Below are positions 42,761 through 53,055 of a stretch of 64,000 bases of DNA, one piece after another. The notes under the pieces are model-generated. The model saw nothing but the letters and a program-made list of their open reading frames with translations. It did not search any database and was not told the origin of the DNA. The position numbers and the translations under genes are program-made. The number at the start of each line of letters is the position of its first letter. Position 1 is the first letter of the stretch. Origin of the DNA: Usnea hakonensis (lineage: Eukaryota > Ascomycota > Lecanoromycetes > Lecanorales > Parmeliaceae); contig BLJB01000026.1 in assembly GCA_013423325.1 (NCBI GenBank), positions 468,227-532,226 of the forward strand, written 5' to 3'.

Positions 42761-45556
42761 ATGGATTCGAAGCAACAAACATTGCGCTTGACTGGCTTAC
42801 CACTTTCTACTCAGATTGAAGACGTCAAGCAGTTCTTTGGCGATCGTATCAAGCCTATGGGGCGACAGCACGTCGATTCTGTCGGCCCTTTCAGTCAGGC
42901 CGCAATTTCCCCACACAAACAGACTACCGTTTCTTTTTCGTCGCACGCTGCGGCAACACAGGCCCTGGGACTAGATCGCGCCAGTCGACGTTTCATGGCT
43001 CGCAGTGGTGGCGTAGAGCATATCTCGCTCGACAACACTTTCGAAGACATCACCACGCTCCATAGTAGCGCCAATCCAGAGACTGGCCGCCCTGACATCG
43101 AGTATGTTGCTCTTTTGGAAGCTGCCACGGTGGTGTCAATCCTATCTACTCGTCCAAGGCTGATTCAATCACTTGCAGCGTTGTTGCTCTCCACGGGCTG
43201 AATGGTCACGCCTGGAATACCTTTACAACTTCAGAGATTGTCGACAAGACAGGACACCGTATCAGGGAGTTCAATTGGCTCCGTGATAGGCTCCCCATGC
43301 TCCTCGAACATCAAAAGATATATCCGCGTGTCATGAGCTTTGGTTACAATGCGGATGTTTGGATGACCAAGTCGGTTGCCGATATCTCCACCCCTGTCGA
43401 AAACATGTTGCACCATCTGGACATTGAACGACAACAGGTAACATGAATGAATGCATGATCAGCAGTTCTGCTAACATGGCCAGGATCCTCAAAGGCCACT
43501 GTTTTTCATTGGACACAGTTTAGGAGGAATTGTGGTTAAAGAGGTGCGTTCATATACCGGCAATGAGATACAAGTGGAGAATTTTGAGGATGCGTTTCCT
43601 CGCCTTTGGGGGATCTGATACCTTAGCTGATACTCTTGCGCTCCACTACTTTTACTCCCAGATCTCCAATCCGTATATCAAATTCAACCGGCTGATACAA
43701 TCTAGGCAATCGTCGCTCTTGCCGACGCTGCTATTAAGCAAACAATAAACCCAGACTCCTCCACACAAGGACACTATGTTTTCCCGGTGAAAGGGTGCAT
43801 GTTTTTTGGGGTTCCCCACAAAGGAGCCAACATCGCGGACAAGGCATTGGGATTTCTCAAAGTCTTGAGTCTCGTTTTCAACGTAAACAAGAAAAATATT
43901 CAAGATCTGAAGTCGAAGTCACAACGATTCGCGAACACATCTTCAAATTTTCGTTTGGTCCAGACAGAGCAAGATTTCCCTGTTATCAGCTTCTTTGAGA
44001 CCGTCAAGTACAAACATCACGGACTAGTAAGTTGATCGTCTACTCCCTAGTGACGAGAGCAGATGTGGAAATTGCTGTATCTTTTGTCGATGCTTAATCG
44101 ACCTCCACAAAGATGTTGCTCACATCCGCCGCCATTATTGGGAGCACATACCGCATACTTAAGCTTGATGTCAAGAATCATGAAAGTCTCTCTGGGGGCA
44201 CTCTATGCACGAGCATCCGCTCCCCTAAGTTCGCCGCTCAGTGATGGTTCGCTGACGCATGATTCCAATAGATCGTGGAGCAAGAATCAGCGACCTACTA
44301 TTATCCTGGATGCCCAAAGCCATTTGGGGTCAACCGCAATCATACAGATATCGCCAAGTATTCGACTGGAGATGACCATGCTCTGAAGCCAGCTGTCAAT
44401 TTCTTGGCCCGGATTGCTTCGGATGCCATGGCCCTACGGAACGTGCGCTCTCATCCTACGATAGCTCCACCGCCCCGGCCAGCTCCCGTGGACGACGAAG
44501 GACGCCCAGTCGAGGACAAACTCAGCACCCTGGCAGACTACGATACGGTCTTTTTGGTTGATGACTCGCCATCGATGCAAGGGCGAAAGTGGGAGTTGGT
44601 GCACAAAATACTGGACTACTCGATCGACGTAGCTACCCGACACGACACTGATGGAATTGATATCCACTTTATGAATAACCAAAATGTCAATCAAGATGAT
44701 GTCAAAGATCCACAAGTTGCCGCAAAGATACATCGCGATATTGAGCTTAAGGGCAGCACGCCATTACGAGACAGACTATCCCGTCACCTCAAAGAGTATC
44801 TTCGAAAATTCATGGATAATGAAACCAACAAATCCTACAATCTTATCGTGCTCACAGATGGCGAACCAAACCCCGAGTACGAAGACCCGGCTGATATTTC
44901 TGATCAAGAGGACGCAAGGAAATACAAAGCAGCCTTTCGACTTATTCGCAAAAGGATTGTGACGATAGCGAAGAAGCTGGATGACTTAGATGCTGAGCCC
45001 GGACAGATTGGGATACAATTTTGTCAAGTTGGAAACGATCGCGACGCGACTACATTCTTCGAGTTTGTCGACGATCAACTCAAAGGCAAACATAGACTAG
45101 GCCGTGATGTACGCAATCACAAAATGATAAGGCTTTGATGCTGATTTGTTCCAGATGGTCGACTTCATCAAATGCCAGACCGAGCGTGATCTAACAGACG
45201 CCTTCTTCGAAAAGCTACTCCTTGGTGCGATTGATAAAAGATTAGATCATGAAGAGATGGAGCCCCACCAACCAGTCAACGACAGCCCGAATAAGATCCT
45301 CACGCCCCCTCAGCGTTCCCAAACGGCAGGTAAAGGCAAGGAGCGGCTATGGTCTGAGGACGAGACTATTGTGCAATCGCCAACGTCAGCTTTTGAAGAA
45401 CGGCCCTCAAGCATGATCGCCTCAGGATACGTGCCGGCTGGACATAGATCAGCGCCGCGTCATCCGACTGAGCCCGTCTTGGAGTCAGAAGAACCAGGGT
45501 CTCAACCACCACCACGATCTTCCACCATGAGGATTTTTTGGAAAAAGCGCTGGTAA
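42761..45556 (+). CDS. SERAC1-like alpha/beta hydrolase fused to von Willebrand A domain
   Basis: Exons are 42761-43101, 43179-43437, 43484-43543, 43706-44026, 44272-45108 and 45155-45556, giving 739 aa with every phase consistent. Residues 1-110 are the RRM-like leader (LRLTGLPLSTQIEDVKQFF) usual before fungal SERAC1-type domains. The hydrolase follows: VVALHGLNGHAWNTF oxyanion region, nucleophile elbow GHSLGG with Ser212, FFGVPHKG, and likely catalytic His351 in NRNHTDIAKY. Residues about 415-606 form a vWA domain with an intact MIDAS: D424-x-S426-x-S428, Thr490 in KGSTPLRDR and Asp523 in LTDGEPN. The last 130 residues are disordered apart from a short helical start, and end WKKRW. In fungal NLRs the SERAC1-like part is commonly the N-terminal effector before a NACHT; here a vWA domain takes that place. 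Role in signalling or lipid hydrolysis is inference. Confidence 0.9.
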
Positions 45557-46843
45557 TGGGTATGTCCTTGGTATCAAGATGGCCTTAGCAGCTAATAGAT
45601 GGCGTTGACGATGATCACCGTCTTGCATAGCTATCACTTGCTACCACCACAGTCCTGATCCTCTTGATTGACATGGACAAGCATTGGAAAGTAGACCGAA
45701 ATTCGAACAATTGTTTCGTACCCTCGCCTCTACGGTTTACGGTACTTCCTACACGACCAGCAAGAAATGAGGCGCTTATGATGATGTAAAAGCATTGATT
45801 GGAACGACTTGTCCACGCTTGTATTTGCCAGCGTACCTAATGATTTCGGGCAGTTTCAGGCGTTGGCGGACATGGCAGTAACGCGATATGATACCACGTA
45901 TTTGGAACACGATTTTTCTGTATGATTCTAGTGCAGGGCGCTTGTAGGTTCTATCCTTGGGGATTCCACCTCGCAATCTAACAGACTTGCAATGGATCCC
46001 GTTGCAGTTTTACGTTTAGGTGAAGGAAAAAGGGGTCTCTGCAATCCCATTTCGTTTCTTTGAACCTTGTGCTTGAAAGTGATGCACTAGTCTTGACGCA
46101 AAAATGGAGTATGGCCTCCTCGACGATATGTCCACCACTGTAAGTCTGTGTCAGTGTAAAAGTGAACGTCTATCAGGGGTTTTACACACCTTCGTTGTTG
46201 GTGTCGTCGCGTCTACCTCGTCCTGAACGCTTGTTCGATATGGGGAGCCCGGGGGTCCGATATCTTTAAGCGTTTGGCTTAAGGTTTCTTGTCTGGTCGG
46301 GGTGGTATTGGCAGGGGGGACATTTGCCTCTTGGACGCGATGTGTGGGCTTGATGTTGGAAATCAGCCAATAGATGGCCTTCCATATGATTATTCATGAA
46401 TTAGTCACCCCTAATTCGTAGATGCGTAAAAATTTCGTCTATCACCACTCTCCTTCCTTAATACTGCAACGGTAATGGACCCATATTTGGGCCTTCATCC
46501 CTTTGCTTTCCAATCCCACCAGCAGTATAGTACTTTCAAAGCGACTCCTTTGGGACGGTCATCCTGCCATTCAGTACAACAACATCGTTTCGACGCGTGC
46601 ACTCACGATCCACGTCTGATAGTCTTCCAGTCTTTGATACTAGTAGCATAGACGCAACGCTACCCTCATTTTCAAGAACTTTGGGAGATCAGATGTACAT
46701 GTGCCCAAAATGCAGCCGAGAGTCTACCCTCAGAGATCTATTATGATAGGCCATTGGTACTAATCACGTCTGAAAATTAGCTTCATCCACTACAAGAAGT
46801 TTTATCACAACACCATCCTACCACCGCCGTACCCCAAACTGCT
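45557..46843. other. Intergenic
   Basis: 1.3 kb without a supportable gene. CGCGATATGATACCACG at 45881-45897 is the reverse complement of a block resembling the LTR sequence GGTATCATATG and may be a further LTR scrap. Confidence 0.4.
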
Positions 46844-47401
46844 TCAGAGTCCACTCACAGAAACTACAGCCCACCAAGCCGCCAAACAAGCACCCACCAG
46901 CAGCACCACCGCCCCTCCAATTCCAACCCTACTCTTAACCTCCCCAGCAGTAGCACCTCCGTCCCCCATCTGACCCTTCCCCCGTGGACCACCTCCCTTT
47001 CCCTCAGCACCACCGCCCTCACACTTCCACCGCCAATGATTAGCCTGCACCTTCCCGCACGCCTTCTTCTCACACAACCGACTCCCCTCCCCCCAACAAA
47101 TCTCCTTTATAATCTTCTCATCCTCGACCCCCACTTTCCCATCGCGGATATCGATGTCGCCGAAATTCGTCAGGCGCTCGAAATGGCAGGTTGCGTTTTC
47201 CTTTTCGGTATCGAGAGTGTGGGCGACGCATGGCATGGTTGGTGGAGGGAGGGGGTTGTCGGGGGAGGCGTGGAGTTGGAGGTGGAGGCGGCCGCAGGAG
47301 GGGCAGTGGTGGGCTAGGAGGATGGTGTCGGGTGTGGGGAGGGGTGGGGTGGGGATGAAGACGAGGGTTTCGGTTGATGATGTTCGGGTGAGGGGTGCCA
47401 T
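46844..47401 (-). CDS. Hypothetical protein with C-terminal membrane anchor
   Basis: Single-exon 185-aa protein. The N-terminal half has two Cys-containing patches (HHCPSCGRLHLQLH and KKACGKVQ) and the central part is acidic. A Gly/Lys-rich low-complexity linker precedes a single hydrophobic segment of about 22 residues near the C-terminus (IGGAVVLLVGACLAAWWAVV), followed by only a few residues. That is the layout of a tail-anchored protein. I do not recognise a family. It is divergent from the gene at 47978, which also ends in a membrane segment. Confidence 0.65.
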   Translation of the reverse strand: MAPLTRTSSTETLVFIPTPPLPTPDTILLAHHCPSCGRLHLQLHASPDNPLPPPTMPCVAHTLDTEKENATCHFERLTNFGDIDIRDGKVGVEDEKIIKEICWGEGSRLCEKKACGKVQANHWRWKCEGGGAEGKGGGPRGKGQMGDGGATAGEVKSRVGIGGAVVLLVGACLAAWWAVVSVSGL

Positions 47402-47977
47402 GGTTGTTTGGTTGTTAGATTATTGGTTTTGTTGGTGGTGGGTTTGATGGTGAGTTGTCAGGATGGCTTTTGGGATTTGGTTGGAAGATTTCTCGAGAAA
47501 ATGGGGGATTGTTTTAGAGTAGGTGAGCGAGTCTTTATAGACGCTGCTGATTGTTAGTGTCGTAGAACCAAAGCGGATGGAATAGTGTTATTGATGAATA
47601 GGGAAGGAAAAAGCATTTGTGTGTTGTACCAAAGAAACACACTGTTTTGAGCATAATTTCAACAGACATCCAAAGCGGATAGAAAAGTGTTCTTTGTGAC
47701 AAGAGGAGAATGCGATTGTGTGTGGTACCAAGCTGGCATACTGGTTTGTCCGTAGTTTCGAGCGTTCTGGCCAGAACTTTTGTTCTACACAAAGACAATA
47801 AGAAAACAACCCATTCCCTTTGTCAACTTTCCCCTATTGACCACACGACCTACAAAGCGCACACAATCCCATTAATCCCACCATGCTCCACCCTCCCTTC
47901 TCCATTTCCTTGCTCCATATTCACCACCAGCATTCGCAACGCCTACTGAAACCGCATTCACAATTTCCTACCTGGCC
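47402..47977. other. Divergent promoter region of two tail-anchored protein genes
   Basis: 576 bp between head-to-head starts. It contains two similar half-repeats with the blocks CCAAAGCGGATGGAA/CCAAAGCGGATAGAA and GTGTGT(T/G)GTACCAA, at about 47569-47632 and 47670-47732. The region before 47978 is CT-rich, as in many fungal 5' leaders. No gene seen. Confidence 0.5.
47569..47732. repeat. Imperfect direct repeat in divergent promoter
   Basis: CCAAAGCGGATGGAATAGTG (47569) recurs as CCAAAGCGGATAGAAAAGTG (47670). Matching blocks further along are GTGTGTTGTACCAA and GTGTGTGGTACCAA. Spacing is about 100 bp, so this is a diverged duplication. Confidence 0.6.
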
Positions 47978-48922
47978 ATGGGTTCTCAACAGCTCAGATC
48001 AAAAACCACCGTCCACAGCGACTCCCTCAACAACAAATACAAAGACAACCAACAACGTAACCCCCCGAGCAGAACTCCGTCAAAAGCCTCAGACGCCGTT
48101 TCCGACATAACATATCCCACCAACCGGCCCCGCTCCCCCATCTCACCCTTAGACTCACATGGTGAGACATGGAAGCATCCACCACGCGCACACGCGCAGC
48201 TCAAAGGAAAAGGGCCTATATATGACAACGGAGCCCCAGAGGGCCACTTTGAGTTGCGCCCCTTCTCATTCTACGAAGGGTTGTGCAAGTCGCCGGAGCC
48301 AGATAACAAATCAGTCTTTGCCGACATGCTCGCTGCACCTCCAACGAAGAGACTCTCTCGTCCATTCGAGCAGCCATACCCCATGTATAATCATGGCGCG
48401 ACGTTAGAAAAGGGAAAAACGGCTTCGGGTCCCACGCAGGCGAATCTGCCGCGGGGAGATTCGCGTCATCGCAGGCAACCGACGCAATTCTCCTCGAATC
48501 GGAAGGGGAATCGAAAGGGGCCTCCGACTCCGATAGTGATTCCAAAGCCAGTCCATCAAACAAATGTTCATTGCAAGCCGGCTCCCAACCAAGAAAGTCA
48601 AAGTAGGCCTCAGCGTCCGGCTCGTCAAGAAAGTCAGGTTCGGGGACAGAAGTCTGCTCATCATCACGATTGGAACCCGCTCCCGGAAAAAGCTCGTCAG
48701 CAACGTGGTGCACAAACCCAGCATAAAGAGAAGCGTCGCGATAATAAGTGGCGTGATGACATCGAGTCGCAAAGAGAATTCCTTCGATCGAAAAATCGGT
48801 GTAAACATGATGACCCTGAGCACAAGTCGGGCCGGAGATGCTTTTTCTTCTTGATGATAATGTTCATATTGGTCATTGTCATCATTGTTGTCATAGTCGA
48901 GAAGAACTTGCATCAACACTGA
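47978..48922 (+). CDS. Hypothetical disordered protein with C-terminal membrane anchor
   Basis: Single-exon 314-aa protein from ATG 47978. Almost the whole chain is polar, basic and Pro/Gln/Ser-rich, consistent with disorder. A strongly hydrophobic segment (FFFLMIMFILVIVIIVVIV) sits about 10 residues before the C-terminus, so a tail anchor with a cytosolic disordered domain is the simplest reading. No family recognised. Two ATG codons further in are also possible starts, but the first lies in a good context after a CT-rich leader. Confidence 0.65.
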   Translation: MGSQQLRSKTTVHSDSLNNKYKDNQQRNPPSRTPSKASDAVSDITYPTNRPRSPISPLDSHGETWKHPPRAHAQLKGKGPIYDNGAPEGHFELRPFSFYEGLCKSPEPDNKSVFADMLAAPPTKRLSRPFEQPYPMYNHGATLEKGKTASGPTQANLPRGDSRHRRQPTQFSSNRKGNRKGPPTPIVIPKPVHQTNVHCKPAPNQESQSRPQRPARQESQVRGQKSAHHHDWNPLPEKARQQRGAQTQHKEKRRDNKWRDDIESQREFLRSKNRCKHDDPEHKSGRRCFFFLMIMFILVIVIIVVIVEKNLHQH

Positions 48923-50039
48923 GGGCTTTGATAAACATGGGCTGAGTGAGGCAGGAAGCTATATAATGTCAACAGTAGCGCAGGTACTTCTTTGCTGTTA
49001 CTTCGAACCAAGAAAAGTCTCTAGCTATGTATATCCAAAAACATTTCTCAAAATTGGCTTATATCTTTTTGTCCAGATTTGCACAGTCGGTGTGAAGATC
49101 ATGGGAAAATGTATGATTGATTAATTGTGCAGAGCCAGGATTTGAGTTGTTATGTGCAATCTTAGGCTTTGGACCCGTTGCTGGTTGCACAGCGGATCAA
49201 GTCCTTTCTGTCTCGCAGATTCCTTCTTAGAATTTAGGAAATCAGAGTCTACTCTTCATGCTGCAATCTTGATCGTAAGTAAGAGACTTATATTAGTAAA
49301 TAGCTTTTAGATCAGCTCTCGAGTCGATGGTTATTGATACCTCGCGATAGATTCTCAGGATATGCTAAGGTATACTGGCTAGCACGAAGGTGTCATGGGA
49401 TGTTTAGTCGCTTTTTGTGGTTAAGTCGGAAGCCTGGAAAATTTCCAGCTTAGCACGAGGTGAGGCGAATCATCTTGTGCGAGGATTGTAGTGGTTGTTG
49501 TGTGAACCTACTAGTATGAACAGAGATGAGCATTTGGGCTGGGGGAGGGGAGGGGTAAGTGGGAGATGTTTCAAAAGGTCAGCCTGGAGCCTGACCTAAA
49601 GGCGACAAAGAGGAAGAGGAAGGTGGCCGGGATCTGCTGATGCAGCTTACTGCGGTCTGCTGAAATCTTGCTAGGTATGCTCTCTGGACCGCCGGGACCG
49701 CTTCTACTTTACTTAAGGTACCTAACCCGAGATAAGGCTAGTCCAAGCGCGCGGAAAGGGGCGAGTGAATGTTTTGCAAGGCATACAACCTGGTAGCCAA
49801 GTATATTGTCGGACAATTTTGAGGTACCAGCATATGCGGTACATGAGGTTACGGCAAGATAATTAAAATTAAAAGCACTTTTCGCAGTGTTTACTACATT
49901 GACTCGCCTTCTTCGTCGTCGCGTGGTGTCTTTCACGGAAGCAGTTATTTCGTTCTGCGAACCCCACATCTACCCGAGCGAAAGGCGAGCAGGTAACCAA
50001 GAGTAATGTGGATCAATGCTAAGATGTAGGTGTGCAAAA

Positions 50040-50200
50040 GGCTAAGAAGGAAAAAACTCCAATGGGACAAAAGAAAAAAGATCTGATGTGAAAAAAAGAA
50101 CGGCCCGATAGGGGAAAAGAAAAGGTCCGATGAGGGAAAAGGAATGACTGAAGGGGGAAAAGAAAACGGGCCGACAGGGAAAACAAAAGACCACAAAGGC
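50040..50200. repeat. Imperfect purine-rich tandem repeat
   Basis: About five diverged units of 25-30 bp, each with a GGGAAAAGAAAA-like core followed by a GGTCCGAT or GGGCCGAC block (cores near 50111, 50138, 50157 and 50178). Confidence 0.6.
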
Positions 50201-51536
50201 GGAGCTGGACGATGAGGAGAGGGAGAGGCAGCAGCCCTGCATTTCCACGGGTGCATAGCCCCCCCTGCGAACTGGGTGAACGCGTAGGGGGACAGCCCCA
50301 ATCTTTTGCGGGCTAGTATCGCAGAATGAGTGAGCGGGACGAAAGGATTCAAGGAGGATGCCTCCGTCTTTTGTAAGCGATTAACAGGACCAGTCTCGAG
50401 CAGATTGCGGTGAGACGTGGATTGCATGATTGCATGACTGCATGATTGATATGCACAGACACGAATTAAGGCAATAGCAACCATACTTAGGCTTGGGGCG
50501 AAAGGGTTGCACCAAAAGTACCTATGTAGCTAAGGTCCTCGACCCTTTTTTTAGGGGCTTTATCACTACGAATTTGACCGTTTCTCAAACTGGTAACTTC
50601 TCAGAATAATAAATATCAATCACAGATTTGCTCATCTCGCAGCGGTACTGTGTTGAAATCAGCCTTGGTTGAGATCGGGGACTTTACCTGCAAAATGGAT
50701 ATAGGTTTTTCGCGTTTTACCTTACCTCCCTTAGAACGCAATAAGAAACGTAGAAGTCAAAAACTTTCTCTTTAATTGAAGGCCCTTGCGCCTGTTTTCT
50801 TCCTACTGACTTTTGGTCTGGGCGTATATCTCTCTCATCTGACTCCAGATTTTCGCGCATTTTTCCCCACTGACTTTCAGCTTGGGGTGTATTGTCAAAC
50901 CAACTTTAGATCTTGGCGCTGACTTTATTCAGTCCTTAGTCCGTGCATCTCCAACAAGGTGAAGGGCTAGAATCGGCAAAGGTTGGAGCCGGCAACGTGT
51001 CGATTCATCGGACGGATCCTTCTCAGCTGCAGGTGTGGGCTGCACGTACCTCGCCCGCATATCTTAGCTCGTGTCGCTTCGATACTCGACCAATCAGAAT
51101 CACTACTCCACCATGTAGGTGCTTCCTCACTCATGCGGAGCTCGGGAGGCTTTTGCATCAGGAGTCGAAGGCGTTGTCTTAATTGCAGGAAATAGGAAAT
51201 CGGATTTGGGACGGAGGATGTATGTAACGGGTTGGCGGGGTTGAAAGATCTGAGTCTGCATGTTTCACTGTAGATAAAATAAATTCTCCTACATGCTAGT
51301 ATTACGAGGATTTCTCATCGAAGTCATTGACTATAATTTCTTCGACGAAGTGCATAATTCAAGCTCTATGATATGTATGGATTTTATATACTATTTTTGG
51401 TAGGAAGATGCTCACAGTGTAAGTAATTCCAGAAGCGTAGAGTTATTGCCAAAAGCCCAGGCAATCGTAAATTTAATGTGCCTGTAATAATTAACCTCGG
51501 ATCAGCAGCGTCCCGACGGATAAGCTGCCCAAGTTC

Positions 51537-51604
51537 ATGTAAGCTAGATCAGGTAATTGATCAGCTCCAGTACATGTAAGCCAGATAAGGCAATTGATCA
51601 GCTC
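51537..51604. repeat. 36-bp tandem repeat, two copies
   Basis: CATGTAAGCTAGATCAGG... at 51537 and CATGTAAGCCAGATAAGG... at 51573 continue with the same AATTGATCAGCTC block. A third partial copy (GGTAAGCCACAGAAG) follows near 51614. Confidence 0.7.
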
Positions 51605-51778
51605 TGCGACAAAGGTAAGCCACAGAAGTAAATAATCACTTTTGTGTCATCGTTAACACGTGAAAAGCACACCCTCCTTGCTTCTTCTTGTCATCGTCAT
51701 GTCATTTCCATGCTCGAGCTGCGGACTGTCTTCAAGCTTCGTCATGCCACGCTTCTTCGAGGAGTGCGCCGGCTTTGG

Positions 51779-51784
51779 TATAAA
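51779..51784 (+). promoter_or_regulatory. Candidate TATA box of secreted-protein gene
   Basis: TATAAA stands 114 nt before the ATG at 51898. Between them is a C/T-rich leader (GATCTCGATCTCTCCCACTT), the usual layout of a strongly expressed fungal gene. Confidence 0.45.
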
Positions 51785-51897
51785 TTCCCTCGTCCCCTCG
51801 ATTCTTATATCCTGTCAAACGCGAATTTCGGAGCGGCCAAGAACACTTGCAACCATCCTGCCCATTGCAAAAACGATCTCGATCTCTCCCACTTACG

Positions 51898-52399
51898 ATG
51901 AAGTTTCTCCACGTCCCCGCAGCCTTGCTCACAGTCTTGGCGTTTTATCCATCCACCATCCAGTCACTGACCACTGATACGGACCTTGACATCAGCACTT
52001 ACCATGTTTCTGTCCGCTGCTGGCCCACTCGAGCAATTATCCAACCTCGCATGCACGGAGCAAGACCCGATGAAGTGTCCCTGTCGCCGCCAGCCTTACC
52101 TAATTCCCCCGCTTCTGCCTTGAACAATACCAGCACACACAACAACTCGACGTCCCCTTCCCCACAATTACTACCTCAGCCCCCTACTTGGGCCCTGACA
52201 CTCGAAGACCTCGTCACTGCTATCTACCGCATCCTCACTATCGTGCTCACACTCTTCAATATCAACATCACATGGAGGTTCCATGGTAAGTGTCACAGTA
52301 ATTCAACGTACCTCGACAAAGCTGACGTGTCCACTAGGCCATCACGGTCATCAGCCTCGTGAAGCGAGGTACGCGTGGGCCGGGGTGAGGTTCGTGTAA
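51898..52399 (+). CDS. Small secreted or single-pass protein
   Basis: Exons 51898-52285 and 52338-52399 give 149 aa; the intron is canonical (GTAAGT...CTAG). A clear signal peptide (MKFLHVPAALLTVLAFYPST) starts the chain. A Ser/Thr/Asn/Pro-rich stretch with potential N-glycosylation sites (NNTSTHNNSTS) follows. A hydrophobic helix near residues 105-125 (LVTAIYRILTIVLTLFNINI) could be a membrane segment. The last exon is His/Arg-rich (GHHGHQPREARYAW). Only one cysteine is seen in the mature part, so it is not a disulfide-rich effector. No family recognised. Confidence 0.7.
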
Positions 52400-53055
52400 G
52401 ACATTGTTTGAATAAGGATGCTGTTGCATATGCAAGCGTCAGCCGACTTTGTTGGATTGGTGGAAGAAGGTATGGAAAGAGGCTGGATGCTGTCAAGTGA
52501 ATGAGTATGGAGACGATCAGCGCGTGGGGATGATTAGCATATGAGGATGAATGAGCATCAGATAACGCGTAGATAAATTCAAACACAAGACCTAGATCTC
52601 TCCTTCTCCTAGGGATGATCGCGCATAGCAAGATCGATCATCGATCTTGTCAATCCCATTTAGCTTTACATTGCAATAAGAAAAGCTTTGGGAAGACCAT
52701 GATATCTGACCACCAAATGCCGCTATCGGCTAATTATATTTTTCTCATCTTGTATTTCTTTCTTACATATGGAAAGCGTCGCCAAGTCATTCCCTTGATG
52801 CGCTTCGAGGCGCTCATGCCAAGATCCGTCTAGAATTCTGACTCCCCAACACCTTCGCTGAATGTGATCGTAGGATCCAGACTGCTTATGAAGACTTCCT
52901 TTGAAATTTCGTTGTTACATCATCAACATACTGCATGGCCTTGAGTCAGTGCACATGAATCTCGGTATCGGGTGGGGTTGTATATTTACTTTGCAGTAAT
53001 GAGGGATGCATATCCAAAAACTTGTTGCTTCCCTGTAAATGCGGGTAACAATACA
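52400..53055. other. Intergenic between convergent genes
   Basis: 3' flanks of the small secreted-protein gene and the zinc-finger gene. No gene seen. Confidence 0.45.

Larger units (their letters stand above)
48923..51897. other. Long gene-poor interval
   Basis: About 3 kb without a supported gene. It contains the purine-rich repeats at 50040-50200 and the 36-bp tandem repeat at 51537-51604, both listed separately. The 179-codon minus frame at 49945-50484 owes its length to the purine-rich repeat and has biased, repetitive composition. Palindrome-like TTAAGGTACCTAA lies near 49713-49725. Confidence 0.45.

Noticed and set aside
12346..45556. NACHT or NB-ARC ATPase domain in the NLR-like genes
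   Set aside because: I looked for a GxxGxGKS/T P-loop in all four spliced products and found none; the only P-loops in the window are in kinesin and the helicase.
49945..50484. 179-codon minus frame
   Set aside because: Length depends on the purine-rich tandem repeat; the translation is a repetitive Phe/Ser/Pro string.
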